In this document: piece by piece, positions 51,701-61,659 of the stretch
How the letters are laid out: each line of letters starts with the position of its first letter
Position numbering within the stretch: position 1 is the stretch's first letter
Assembly: GCF_036417845.1 (NCBI RefSeq)
Contig: NC_089983.1
Coordinates: 26,037,297 to 26,101,296 of the forward strand
DNA: 64,000 nt
Reading direction: 5' to 3'
Origin: Apteryx mantelli
Lineage: Eukaryota > Chordata > Aves > Apterygiformes > Apterygidae
The notes under the pieces: generated by a model
Databases searched by the model: none
Seen by the model: the letters and a program-made list of their open reading frames with translations, nothing else
What the model was told of the DNA's origin: nothing
Made by a program: the position numbers and the translations under genes

Positions 51701-54700
51701 GGTGCCAGGGGTGAGCCGGCAGCCCAGCCTCGGGCCCACGCCTCCGCCTTTCCCGGGCAGCCGCAACGCCGCCTTCGGAGGGTCCGTTCGCCAGTCGATT
51801 CCGAGCTCGTCGTCCCCCTTCTCCAGCAGGCCCCCGCTGCCGCCCACGCCGGGGCGGCCGGCCGACGACAAGCCGCCGCCGCCGCCGCCCCCCGCCGGGC
51901 ACCGGCCCCCCGGCGGCGGCCGGGACGCGGCGCTGCCGCCGCCGCCGCCGCAGAACAGCAAGCCGCCGGTGCCCGCCTCGCCGCGGCCGCCGCTCGGCGC
52001 CCCGGCGCCCCCGGCGCCCCCCAGCCGCCCGGGGCCGCCGCCCGTCCCGCCGGCGCCCGGCGGCGGCGACGAGATGCCGCGGCTGCCGCAGCGCAACGCG
52101 TCGCTGGGCGCCGCGGCGCCCGGCCCGGCGTCGGGGGGCCGCGCGGGGCCGCTGCCGCCGCCGCCGCCGCCCGCCGAGCGCCCGCCGCCGCCCGTGCGCG
52201 ACCCGCCGGGCCGAGCAGGTAGGAGCCGCCGCCGCGCCGCCAGCGAGCCGGCCGCGGGATGCCGCGGGATGCCGTGGGATGCCGCGGGATGCCGCGGGAT
52301 GCCGCGCGCCCGACCCGGCCCGTGGCTGCCGCCGGGGCGCAGCCTTGGCCCGGCCGGAGGCGCCCAAAGAGCCGGAGCAGCAGGGCGCGGCGTCGCGGCG
52401 GCAGGCAGCTCCTTGCCCGGCGAAACCTGCCGAGCCGCGCACGGCTCCTCTGCGGGCGGGGAAAGGGTGCTTTTGTGCACAAGGGGTTCCGCAAGGGAAG
52501 GCGAAGGTTTGTGGGCATCCTGGGGGCTTAAGTGACCTCCTTATGCATCACCTGCCAACTCTTACATACTCTGGCAGATCTTGGCCGTTTTCACTATTAT
52601 TACCGTAGTAAAAAGGGGGCTACGAACAGGGGGGTTGTCCGTTACATTCCTTAATGCAAGGACCCTGCTTTTTTTCTAGCTTCTGTCAGGTGACAGTTAT
52701 TTATTTACTTTTGGGAATAACCCAGTTTAAGTTAATGGTAGCGTTCCCCTGAATACAGGTTTGCAAAATCTGACCTCCTACATGCTGGGAAGCATGAACA
52801 CTTAGAGCAAAATATGAATTATTTTAATAAAAGACCTATCCAACAGTTGTCAAGTATAATGGCAGTTGTTGTGGTGTGACTAACTGTTGTTACTTACTGT
52901 GTGCACATTTCAAATGAGACTAAAAATAGAATTGTCTCCACAGAGTTATTTCATAATGTACATTGTCCTTTGATATTATCGTTCATAATTTTTAAGAATT
53001 GCACATTGTAACTTAGCTCTCTTAATACCAGATGATTTTCCTTTTGGAGATGAGGGAATTAAGGTGCAAACAGCCAGGCACAAACCCCGTAACATTGGGA
53101 AGGGAGAAGCATTGCTTAGAAGGCAGCCCTGGGAACCTCCTTGGGCTTTGCCTTTCATTTAGTCCTTTGGAATAATAATCTGGAATCATCTCAAACCCAC
53201 CCAGTCCTGCACAGCAAGGATGAATCTCACAGGGTCTACCAGAGGCTCTAGCCATCCATGTTGCTTTCCAGCTCCTTTAACTGGCCCCGTTATCCCCTGT
53301 ATATCCCCTATAATGCAGCACCTGCAGCAGCCGCACTGCTGGGGAGCACAGAGCAAAGCTGCAGAGAGCATTTGTGATTATTCAAACACTTCTGAGAACT
53401 TCTTCCATGATGGCCTCTGCTTCCACAGGTGGTTTGCTGTTTGCGTCTTTTCTGATGCATGATCTTAGCAAGTCACCACTACCTTTCTGATGACATAATA
53501 AGTAGGAGGAAGTTGAAGCTATAAATTGTAAAAGTAAATTCTTTTATTCAGCACCCATTCAATATAGATGATGGGTCTTAGGTAGGCTTGAGAGAGAGCA
53601 AGCAAAACTATTCTGAAAGTTGCTAAGTGCTTCTCACCCATAGAAACCATTCTATGAAGGCAAGCTTTAATAATTAAAAAAAAAGAACAAAACCTGAAGT
53701 ACAGCATGTTTATTGCAATGTGTTTCAATGCTTTTTCATAGAAGTACATTATCCACTGCTCTCTTTTTCAAAATGCACATCTGTAACTAGATTTCATCAG
53801 GACAAGGAAGCATTTCATAAAAATTAACATAATTGTCAATTGCCCAACTATGCCGAACAGAGAGGCAGTGAGACCTTTTGACATCCACACCCTCTTCTCA
53901 GTCTCCTGGTGTCCTTACCATGGTCACCTGGCTGGAGAGCAGCAACTGGGTAATGTTGGCCTTTCTTGCCTTTATTTGCTGCCTCCTTGCAGAGAAACAC
54001 CCTTGACCTGCCCTCGATGCAGCTCTGGTCCCATGTTGTGTGGAATATGCCTTGTGTATTTGTCCTGCCTTGTCATCATGCCAGTTATTCAGATGCACTG
54101 ACAGTGGAAATGCAAGTGTGTGTGTGAGGTCTGTTTCCAATTCAGTGGGAGGTGGATAGGCTCCAATTACAGCAAAACCCGGCATGCAGCAGATATGTTT
54201 ATAAATGAGAGAACTGATGCCGTGCCACTTAACGCTGCCGCTCCCGGGCTGGATCCCCCCGTACACCACTGGCAGGCTCTGTCAGTGGCGCCCTGAGTGG
54301 ACCACCCCTATGGAAAAAGAGCCTCTGTGGGAAACAGAGCTGTTCTTCTCCTCCACGTCTTCTTGCCTGGCAACAGCATAGAGAAAGGAAACAGGGTTTG
54401 GTTTGGACCTCCGCAGTGTCCTGACTTCCAGCCGTAATTTCTACTCACTGAGGCCAGTGTTGTTTAGAGTGTTTTAAAAGTGTCTTCAAGGATCAGCTCC
54501 TCTACAGAAGCTACTGTAGCTGAGGGAGATGGGAATATGAGCATTAAGGTGCATTTATGCTTAGATATACCCTGCCTGTGCTATACCCTGCAAGCCAGCA
54601 TGAGCTCTTGGAGAGCCCAGGAGAGCAGGGAAGCGGGCGCTGAAGGCCCTGCATTGCCAAGGCTCCTCCTTTGGGCTGAGGGGCCACACAAGCCCACCTC

Positions 54701-57700
54701 TCCCGTTGTTAGCAGGAGGCAGTCAGACACAGGCAGCGGCTTATGACCGGCAGAGTAATTCTTGCTACAGACAGTGTTCGTGTGCTTGACTCTTGTCTCA
54801 CTCCAGGCCCCCTGCCGCCACCACCTCCCCTGAGCAGGAACGGCAGCACGTCGAGAGCCCTGCCGGCTACTCCGCAGCTGCCCTCCCGCGCAGGGCTGGA
54901 AAGCCAGAGAGGGGGGCCGAGGCCACCGCTGCCCCCGGACCGGCCAGGCACCGGAGCGCCGCCGCCGCCGCCTGCACCCGCCGTCAGGAACGGCTTCCAG
55001 GAGTCGTGTGACGGTAAGCCCGCTCGCAGGGGTCGCCTGGGAGAGAAGCCCTGGGGAGGCTCTTGGCCTCAACACAGCAAACCAGACTTGGGCTAGAGGC
55101 TTTGCTTCTAGTGCAGACCCTTAATTTATGATCTACAGAGATGTCATCTGAGTCTCAATTAATCCTGCCAGGTAGGAATGGAGTACGTATGCATAGAGAC
55201 TATATATAGTATACTATATATAGTAAGTATATATAGTGTGTGTATACATATATATATAAACCATACACAGAAAAAACTGCAAAGTTGTCAATACAGATAC
55301 TGAGTCTCAAACTAAGTTAGATGGTGACTCAAAAACTGGAAGCTGAAAAACAGATGAGGGAAGAAATTGTCAGAAAACTGTTGAAGATGTTGAGTTTCTC
55401 TTGCTTTGCTAGTGCTTATTGAAAAGGTGAGATCCACAATAGCTGTGTTTTAAAGATTCGTCATGCTTTTTAATTAAGGTTTATATTTGTAATGTATGGA
55501 TAAGCCTTTAAGGTAAATTACAGAAGGCCAAAATTGGTATTTCTGACATTTATAAGGTTAAAAAAGGCAAACAGAAGATAAATCTGTAACTAACCCTTTT
55601 GAACCTTCTTTACACATCAGATAAAGCAGGTGGGTCACAAACACATTTTTTCCTACATCAATCACTTTCAGGGTTTAGAACCTGCAGCTCCTTCACATAC
55701 CAGTTTGTAATTGCAACCATTAGGAGTAAGGAGAGAAAAACTGGATCTCAGCAAATAACCACATGTTCAGCTGCTGGGAAAAACTTACTCAGCTGTTCAT
55801 TACATTATGCAATAAAATACAACAATATTGCAAGATTGTCATGGTTGCAAAGTCCTGAAGCAACCAAGTCAGGAAATGACCAAGTTTGAGATGGCCCATA
55901 CTTTCCTCCTTGAGCATCCAAATTCAAATACAGAACAGAGACATTTTTCCCATTATTTTAACTAAGAAACAGATCAGCTTTATTTATTCTTTAGAATCCT
56001 GTATGGTCAATAAGTATGTCAACAAGGTCCTTGTAGTCCCACGAGATACTGATGCATTTAGCCATTTTTCACTCTACTTGCATGCTAAAAGGTTCTCTGT
56101 CATCATAAGTTTTATCAGAATGCCCCCAAATATTCTTTTTCCTGTATAAAAATTGAAACACAAAAAACACTACTTATAACTCAGTGTGCTTTTAGTGAGC
56201 TCTGTATATCAACAAAGTTTAAATATCAGAAAAAATCTATACCCAGGAACGAAATACTGTTCTGTAGTAGGAGACATTATGCATTTCCAATAACTTACAT
56301 ACAGGGCTATGTGTATGTATATGTATGTATGTATATTTATATAATCAGATCTATTACACATGGAAGGGAATGTAGCACTGATTTCCATGAAATATCATGT
56401 CAAATGACTTTCTGCAGCTGTGTCAGAAAATTAACCAGTAAACTGTATGTTTATTTTTTTCAGATGAGTGGGAGAGCAGATTTTCTTTCCATCCTATATC
56501 TGACTTGCCACCTCCAGAGCCATATGTACCTGTGAACAAAAGTTATCCAAGTAAACTAGCAAGAAATGAAAGCAGAGGTAAGTTTGTTCCAGCTCTGGTG
56601 TTGGAGTTTCAGCATGTCAGTTATGAACTTGAAAGGGTTAGTACAGCATAGAGCAGTTTTCCCAGTAAGGAGTAAATATTTGATCAGTTGAAGACAATTA
56701 CAACCAGGAATAGTTTGGCTTCCTTCAGTCTAATGCCTCCTTTGTTGATCCCCCTTTTCTGTCAGCATAAAGCAATCATCCTAAAAGGCAGTGTGAATGG
56801 AGAAGAGATTGGGTACTGAGGTTTCAAAACTTCTCAGACTAACAGCCTGATCACCATTCTCCACCACACAGAAAACACTAAATGCAAGTTTGCAGATAAA
56901 ATCCGTCTCAAATTTGAACCTGTAGAGGCTCAGGGCGGGAGGAGGAGGTAGAGGGATTGTTCATTTTCCTGAGAGACCTTCTCGTATTGTAAGAGACCTT
57001 CTCTGTCATTATATCTGGACCCTTCTGCTACAGGCAGACAGAACAACAAAATCCCCAGTTTCACCTTAGGACCATTTTGATTGTTGTTTGTCCCTGTTAC
57101 TCCTCTTGAAAGGCTGTTCTAGGACTTTCCTTTTCATTTCCCGTCTAAATTAATTCATGGCTCAGTTATTCTTGTGCCAACATCATCCTTTAGTTTAGTT
57201 ATCCTCTCTCCTTTTGCGTGTGAAAGCCCCAATATTTTTTAAGACAACAGTCATACTCCCTCTCAGTTTCTGTTTCGTTGGGCTGATTAAACCGGGATGT
57301 ACTAGACTCTTCTTTCAAGATAAGATCTCTTTTTCGCTGATCATCAGTGTTGCATCTGTATACACTTCAGTTTGAATTTGTCTTTTCCAATCAGTGTTAC
57401 ATGCTGTTCCAGCTGAGGTCTCACCCATGTCTTCTACAGCAGCATAAATACTTCCTATCTCCATTAGTGGTATCTCACCTGATACACCCAAGGATCAATT
57501 TACTTCTTTCACAACCAGTCACTTCAGTGGCTCATAGTTAGCCTGTAATCATCTGTACACTCAGATGTTTCTCTCTCTCTGCTGTTTCCAAATGATGAGG
57601 TTTGGAGTAGAAATTCCTGTTAGTCTCTGACCCTTCACTTTGCACTGTTAGCTTTCACCCCTTCCTATCACTCCAGAAGGAAAGGCAAAGAGCTATACAC

Positions 57701-58180
57701 ATTTATATTTACTTTCATGAGTCTGGAATGAAAATCTTCATATAGGGTAATATATTAAGAGCTTTGAGGTCTTACTACATTTAGAGCTTTCATTGAAATT
57801 TGCATGTGTTCAAGCAGCACTAAGACCTTATGTGTTTGCATAAAATAGTAAGGCTAACAGGAGCTATCGATTTGTTCTGAAGAGGGGCCAAAGGACAGAA
57901 ATATATATGCTTTCCAGGCATTTGCGGATAGCATTCATTAAAATACAGTTGGTATACTGTTGTTTAATAAACTAACCAGAAACTCTACAGAGAATTTCTA
58001 GTAAAATGGTAAGACAAGAAAATGAGGAGTTCTTCACCAGTTGCATAATGAATGGCTTAGACATGAACTCTCACATGAAAAGAAGCCGGGAGAAGTAACA
58101 CAAAAAACTTACTTTCTCTTTCAGGTGGCTCTGGCCGAAAAGAAAGAGGTGCTCCCCCTCTTCCGCCTATACCAAGGTGA
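45734..58180 (+). CDS. WIPF1: WIPF1: WAS/WASL-interacting protein (WIP), spliced CDS
   Basis: Join 45734-45784, 47462-47591, 49873-50058, 51445-52218, 54807-55013, 56464-56577 and 58125-58180. This gives 1518 nt coding 505 residues, with every junction in phase and every intron GT...AG. WIP binds and stabilises WASP/N-WASP, binds monomeric and filamentous actin and profilin, and links Nck and CrkL adaptors to Arp2/3-driven actin assembly at podosomes, filopodia and the immune synapse. Visible features are a profilin-type APPPPP (8-13), WH2 with LKKT (about 32-49), a Gly-rich segment (66-99), KLR (113-115), proline-rich sequence (about 128-445), a WASP-binding segment (about 450-488) and a PPLPPIPR end. 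The start has a good Kozak context (CCACCATGC). The sequence follows human WIPF1 closely from memory, so identity is near certain. WIPF2 and WIPF3 are excluded by the close match of the C-terminal segment and glycine-rich exon. Confidence 0.97.
45785..47461 (+). other. WIPF1: Intron 2
   Basis: A GTAAGT...GCAG intron with no gene-like content. It contains an alternating AT/TG tract at about 46702-46750; the rest is unique AT-rich sequence. Confidence 0.9.
46702..46750. repeat. AT/GT-rich simple sequence
   Basis: An imperfect purine-pyrimidine alternating tract (ATAT, GTGT and GCAT units) of about 50 bp in intron 2. Confidence 0.8.
47462..47591 (+). CDS. WIPF1: WIPF1 exon 3: WH2 actin-binding domain
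   Basis: Residues 18 to part of 61. It contains [20 protein letters not shown], the WH2 domain with its amphipathic helix and LKKT linker that contacts G-actin, followed by [11 protein letters not shown]. The acceptor is TTTTATTTTGCAG and the donor GACA|GTAAGTA. The exon ends in phase 1, and codon 61 (Lys) is completed in exon 4. The WH2 core is almost unchanged from human. Confidence 0.95.
47592..49872 (+). other. WIPF1: Intron 3
   Basis: A GTAAGT...ACAG intron. Apart from a probable MIR fragment near 48950-49030, I see only unique sequence. The short open frames in it have no support as genes. Confidence 0.9.
48947..49030 (+). repeat. Probable ancient MIR SINE fragment
   Basis: GAAATTAAGCAATTGATCCA and the following CAGCCATGCAG align without gaps to the MIR core (GAGGTTAAGTGACTTGCCCA...CACACAG) as I remember it. 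The mismatches are nearly all transitions, as expected of a very old copy. CTGGGACCTGATCTCCA then fits the MIR GGGATTTGAACCC block. Assignment is by memory of the consensus. Confidence 0.45.
49873..50058 (+). CDS. WIPF1: WIPF1 exon 4: glycine-rich segment
   Basis: Residues 61 to part of 123. After KPKGP come glycine runs of 6, 6, 7 and 4 broken by Phe and Ser, then [19 protein letters not shown], which includes the KLR element implicated in actin binding. The acceptor is CTTCCAACAG and the donor GATGCTG|GTAAGA. The exon ends in phase 1. The run lengths are the part most likely to vary between individuals or species. Confidence 0.95.
50059..51444 (+). other. WIPF1: Intron 4
   Basis: A GTAAGA...GTAG intron of 1.4 kb of unique sequence. 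No repeat or gene is recognised. Confidence 0.9.
51445..52218 (+). CDS. WIPF1: WIPF1 exon 5: large proline-rich centre
   Basis: Residues 123-380 plus one base, 774 nt, by far the largest coding exon. It is dominated by proline with SH3-type ligands, the region that in mammalian WIP recruits cortactin, Nck and CrkL. Anchors shared with human include [59 protein letters not shown] and [13 protein letters not shown]. The second half is extremely GC-rich, with Ala/Gly/Pro where human has Ser/Thr. The donor AGCAG|GTAGGA is the weakest in the gene, and the frame stays open past it to 52535, so intron retention would add a composition-driven tail. Confidence 0.95.
52219..54806 (+). other. WIPF1: Intron 5
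   Basis: A GTAGGA...CCAG intron. The first 250 bp are GC-rich and carry the decanucleotide minisatellite. The rest is AT-moderate unique sequence with no gene. Confidence 0.9.
52251..52306 (+). repeat. Decanucleotide minisatellite (GCCGCGGGAT)n
   Basis: Five full 10-bp units and a partial sixth, with a single C-to-T change in unit 3. It starts 33 bp after the exon 5 donor. Near-identity of the units points to recent expansion or homogenisation. Confidence 0.95.
54807..55013 (+). CDS. WIPF1: WIPF1 exon 6: distal proline-rich region
   Basis: Residues 381 to part of 450. It reads [52 protein letters not shown] and [10 protein letters not shown], all colinear with human WIPF1. It is one residue shorter than human before the DEWESR motif. 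The acceptor is CTCACTCCAG and the donor GTGACG|GTAAGC. The exon ends in phase 1. Confidence 0.95.
55014..56463 (+). other. WIPF1: Intron 6
   Basis: A GTAAGC...TCAG intron, AT-rich, with a TA-rich simple tract near 55199-55260 and TATG repeats near 56311-56340. No gene is recognised. Confidence 0.9.
55199..55260. repeat. TATA/TGTA-rich simple repeat
   Basis: About 60 bp of ATATAG, TATACT and ATATAT units, partly self-complementary, in intron 6. Confidence 0.8.
56464..56577 (+). CDS. WIPF1: WIPF1 exon 7: WASP/N-WASP EVH1-binding segment
   Basis: Residues 450 to part of 488. It encodes [20 protein letters not shown] followed by [18 protein letters not shown]. This peptide wraps around the WASP EVH1 domain in the mammalian complex, and the contact residues (the two Phe, [17 protein letters not shown]) are kept. 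One change stands out: Ser457 replaces the tyrosine that is human Tyr455. The acceptor is TTTTTTTCAG and the donor GCAGAG|GTAAGT. Confidence 0.95.
56578..58124 (+). other. WIPF1: Intron 7
   Basis: A GTAAGT...TCAG intron, last of the gene. An old interspersed repeat probably covers its middle (57080-57660); the rest is unique. Confidence 0.9.
57080..57660 (-). repeat. Probable old interspersed repeat (bird LINE-like), unclassified
   Basis: The block order CAGCTGAGGTCTCACCCATG, GATACACCCAAGGATCAATT, CACTTCAGTGGCTCATAGTT, CACTCAGATGTTTCTCTC and CCCTTCACTTTGCACT resembles a common avian repeat whose usual form reads along the lines of '...GGCTCATGTT...CCCAGGTCCTT...GACTTTGCACTT'. The match is by pattern memory and heavily diverged. 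Strand and family are uncertain. Confidence 0.4.
58125..58180 (+). CDS. WIPF1: WIPF1 exon 8: C-terminus and stop
   Basis: Residues 488-505 and TGA. It encodes [18 protein letters not shown]. The serine aligned with human Ser488, the reported PKC-theta target that controls WASP release, is kept as Ser490, with downstream basic residues present as RK in place of RR. The acceptor is TCTCTTTCAG, and the exon runs on into the 3' UTR. Confidence 0.95.
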
Positions 58181-58303
58181 AATGGGTTCTGGCCCATCCC
58201 TGGGCAACTTCTGTTTTAAAGTTTCCTTCGAGTCAGTTCTCCTGTCCACATCATCGGAAAGTAGTCTGTCTTGCTTTATTTCTACTTTTGGCTTGTCAGC
58301 TGG

Positions 58304-58309
58304 AATAAA
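58304..58309 (+). terminator. WIPF1: Proximal AATAAA polyadenylation signal
   Basis: A canonical hexamer 125 nt after the stop codon. Use would give a very short 3' UTR. The downstream sequence (CTTCAGTCTCTATTAC) is only weakly U/GU-rich. Confidence 0.3.
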
Positions 58310-59760
58310 CTTCAGTCTCTATTACAGAAGTGATAGATGCAGCTTATGAACTATAGTTGCTTAAAGCTATCAATTTTACTTGCTTATATTGCAGGCTGTC
58401 ATGAAAAGCATTTGGTGGCACATATACAACATACGTACATCATGCGTACGGGGTCCAGCCCTGTCCCCTTGAGTCCAATAGATCTGCCTTTGAATTTAAT
58501 GATGGCTGGAACAAAACTGTCTCATTAATTTGGGGTACAGTGGCTGTATTATTTGAATGGCAAAGTACAATTTATTTTCTGTTTAAAAAACAATTAACAG
58601 AGAATACTGCATAGCCAAGAGTCCCATGGATCCTTCTTTGCATGCTTAACTTGGCCCAAGTGCTTCTGCAAGCCAGTGCTACTACGTGGTGACCAAGACT
58701 GCAGCCTACATCTTTGCACCTCAGCTTAGCCAAGCAAACCATATTTTAAACCATCGATGGCTCATCCTGCCCCGAGGATGGACTGTGCCTGGCCTTGCTT
58801 TTATCTGTGGAGGATCTTCCAAAGAAAAGCATAAATTAAGAATTCAGCAGCATAAAAATGTCTTCTCTATCCTTCCCACCTTGTTTTGTAATAGCCTTAT
58901 GCTTTTAGTCACCTAATTCTTTCCTACTTTGATGTGGATCAGCCCACAGCCATCCATGGCCTGGATTACTATAATGCTCTCTACGTGAGACTACATGCAA
59001 AGTTTCCTCAGAAAGCAGTCTTAGTGCAAATGCAGCAATTATTGTAGTTACAAGCTCTTTCTGTGAAGCATCGCTAACATCAGTGCTTCGCAGGTTGCAT
59101 AAGCTCTCCAGTTGTTTCCTTGGTACAATTAAATCATGGGGTTTTTTACTTAAAAAGCTTCTTGGGGCTTAGCTCACAAGCCTCAGAGAGACTGTATTTG
59201 ACTATGTTATAGCAGAGCAGCTGAGGTCAAGAAATGTGCATAAACGAAAGCCCTTTGATTTAGTGAAGGAGGTCTGGGGTTAGTGTATTCTAACGGAAGC
59301 ATCAGCACCAGAATTGCTGTCTTCACTCATTCAAGAAAAATGGAAAGATTTGGCCTTCTGAGTTTACCGTGAAGCCTGTCCTTTCAACTCGTGCTGAAAG
59401 GAATCTCAGCAGAGAGCCGCCAGCCTTGCATTAATAGAAGAAAGAGTAAAGTATTCTCACATTGTGACGATCAGTTGATTTGTTTAATGGCTTTTGAATT
59501 TTGTATTTGAGAAAAGAGTTAATTGAGTGAGTGCATTTTATAAATGGATCTAAGTAAATGTAAAAAGCCTTCGGAAATCAGAGGAAGACTATAATTCTGG
59601 ATTTGAAATATTGCTGATTAATAGTTCTTTATTAATGGACTTCTGAAGGTTAGCTCTGAAAAAATTCTCCTGTCTCCTCAGCAGTATCTGTTTCTTCAGC
59701 TTACTCCTTGGACTCCCTACAAAGCCTGTGTCAGTGGGCATGTTTCACAGGGTATTGCTC

Positions 59761-59780
59761 AAAACAAAACAAAACAAAAA
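59761..59780 (+). repeat. (AAAAC)4 short tandem repeat
   Basis: Four pentanucleotide units in the 3' UTR. Confidence 0.85.
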
Positions 59781-61653
59781 ATCAGAAAAAATAGTCACGT
59801 AGGTTAGGAAAATGTTTCCCTGGTGTGGGAGACATGATCCTAAGTGCACTCTGAGGCTAGAATGAGGTCAGTCCTTGGAAATCCAGGGACTTTAGCCAAA
59901 GAGAGCTTGAACCCCACAGAAGCGCTTGTGTGCAGGGTCTTCTGCATTGTCAGTGACCGTGGCGGGCCAGAGCCCCCTCCTGCCTTGCAGCCGAGACTGT
60001 CCCAACCGAGGGCATCAGACAGAGTTGGATTAGGCCAGACCTAACTTAATTTGGCCTTTTCGGTACTTGTTTACAAAACTATGTTAGCTGTGATAGCATT
60101 TGGTTATGTACCCGTTTTTACATTTTTGTATCTAATGACCTACTTTAAGTTACTATTTATGGTCTTGAATCTGCAATTAAATCTGCGCAGGCGCAGGGAT
60201 GTATCTAAATCTAATTGTAGGATCATGGCCGTAAGAGTTTCTTAAATAGATAGTAACGGGACCTCCATGTGACAGGTGCACCTTGGGATCAAGCCCAGTT
60301 CAATACTGAATTTGTAAATGTATTTTATTGATGTCACTTAAGTATATGCACTATGCAAAGTGCCGATCTCTTTGGCATACTATTATGTGAATAGAAGTCC
60401 AAATAAGATTTTTAGGATGATAACTTAAAGGATAAATTATTGTATTCATGTTATTAAACTGAAGCACTTATAACTTTCTGAGGAATGACATTTTGAATTT
60501 AAGAATACAATATTTTCAATACATTGACCTGCCAAATCCTTATTAATATTCAAGTAGTTATGCAGCCAAAAATCTGAGAAAAATCCAGAAGCTATACATT
60601 TTTGTAACTTATCTATTTCCAGCATGACTGTTTTACTTTGAATAAGTCAATGAAAATGCTGCACATTGTTCTGCCAACTCCCTGCATAATTCAAAATATT
60701 CTCTGTTTGATTTCCTGAGCAAGGTTTTCTGACCAAAAATTCTGGGCAATAACCAAAGACTTGGCAAATCAACTTCAATCTCACTTAAAAATGTGCTGTG
60801 TAAAAGGCCTTAAGTCAACATGCCAAGAAACCCGAGCTGCTTGTCTTTTAGCACTTTCTTGTACTATTGAAACCTCTTTGAAATGGATGTTTGGCATATA
60901 GATAAAATATGTTAAAAATGCAGAAAGAAGGGTTTTTTTTTTCATGTAACAACAACTTTACCATTTGTATCTTTTGCTGTAAAATTCCCTAGATATATTC
61001 CAGAACAATGCAGCATTTTATCATTCAATATATCGCTTCATATATCCATAGCTATTTACAATATGATCAATATTAAAATATTTATTTCACTATGCAATGT
61101 TAAAAAAGAAAAAAAAACAAAACTCATTGAACCAGTGGTGCCTTATGACTTTTTTAGTCAACTTTTCTGTGTCTCACTATAAAAATTAATAGGCATTGTT
61201 CTTCCATGCCCTAATGTAAAATAGTGCTGATAGTAGCATTAGACAGCATTTGAGCCAAGCCCTGCTGTTGTAACATGCTCAGTCAGCTAACTTCAGATTG
61301 AGTTAAGTGTATGGAGGGACTGTTGAATCAGTCTTTAGGGGAGACCTAAGTGGAACTGGTCTCCCACTGGGAACTTCACCGTAAGTTGTTGGTATGTCTC
61401 TGGAAACCTAACCCTTTCCCAGAAGCAGTGTCTCTCTCTGCTCTCTGTACAGCCCAGCTGACTTCAGCATGGTTGCACGGGTTATTAGAGGGCTAAATTT
61501 GATTCACCGCTTGCGTATAGGATTTACTGTGTTTGTTTTAATGGTGTTGTAGTAGCAACAGTCACACCTCAAACTACCTTTTATGTCATCACTAAGACTT
61601 GCATTGCGTGGCAATGGCCACAGGTGTTCATTTCTGTGTACTTCAACTAAGTA

Positions 61654-61659
61654 AATAAA
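61654..61659 (+). terminator. WIPF1: Intermediate AATAAA polyadenylation signal
   Basis: A canonical hexamer about 3.5 kb into the 3' UTR, near the 3' UTR length I recall for mammalian WIPF1. It is followed by a TTTTGT-containing stretch, so it is a plausible alternative end. Confidence 0.4.

Larger units (their letters stand above)
51445..52480. promoter_or_regulatory. WIPF1: Intragenic CpG island over exon 5
   Basis: GC and CpG density through exon 5 and the first 250 bp of intron 5 equals that of the promoter, peaking at 51850-52300 in CCG-type runs that encode proline. It may be methylated coding sequence or an orphan island. It also creates long meaningless open frames on the opposite strand. 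Confidence 0.6.

Noticed and set aside
51371..52518. Three minus-strand open frames of 317-370 codons opposite exon 5
   Set aside because: They overlap a clearly conserved WIPF1 exon. Their Gly/Ala/Arg-rich translations are the expected antisense shadow of CCG-rich proline codons, and they show no domain or start context.
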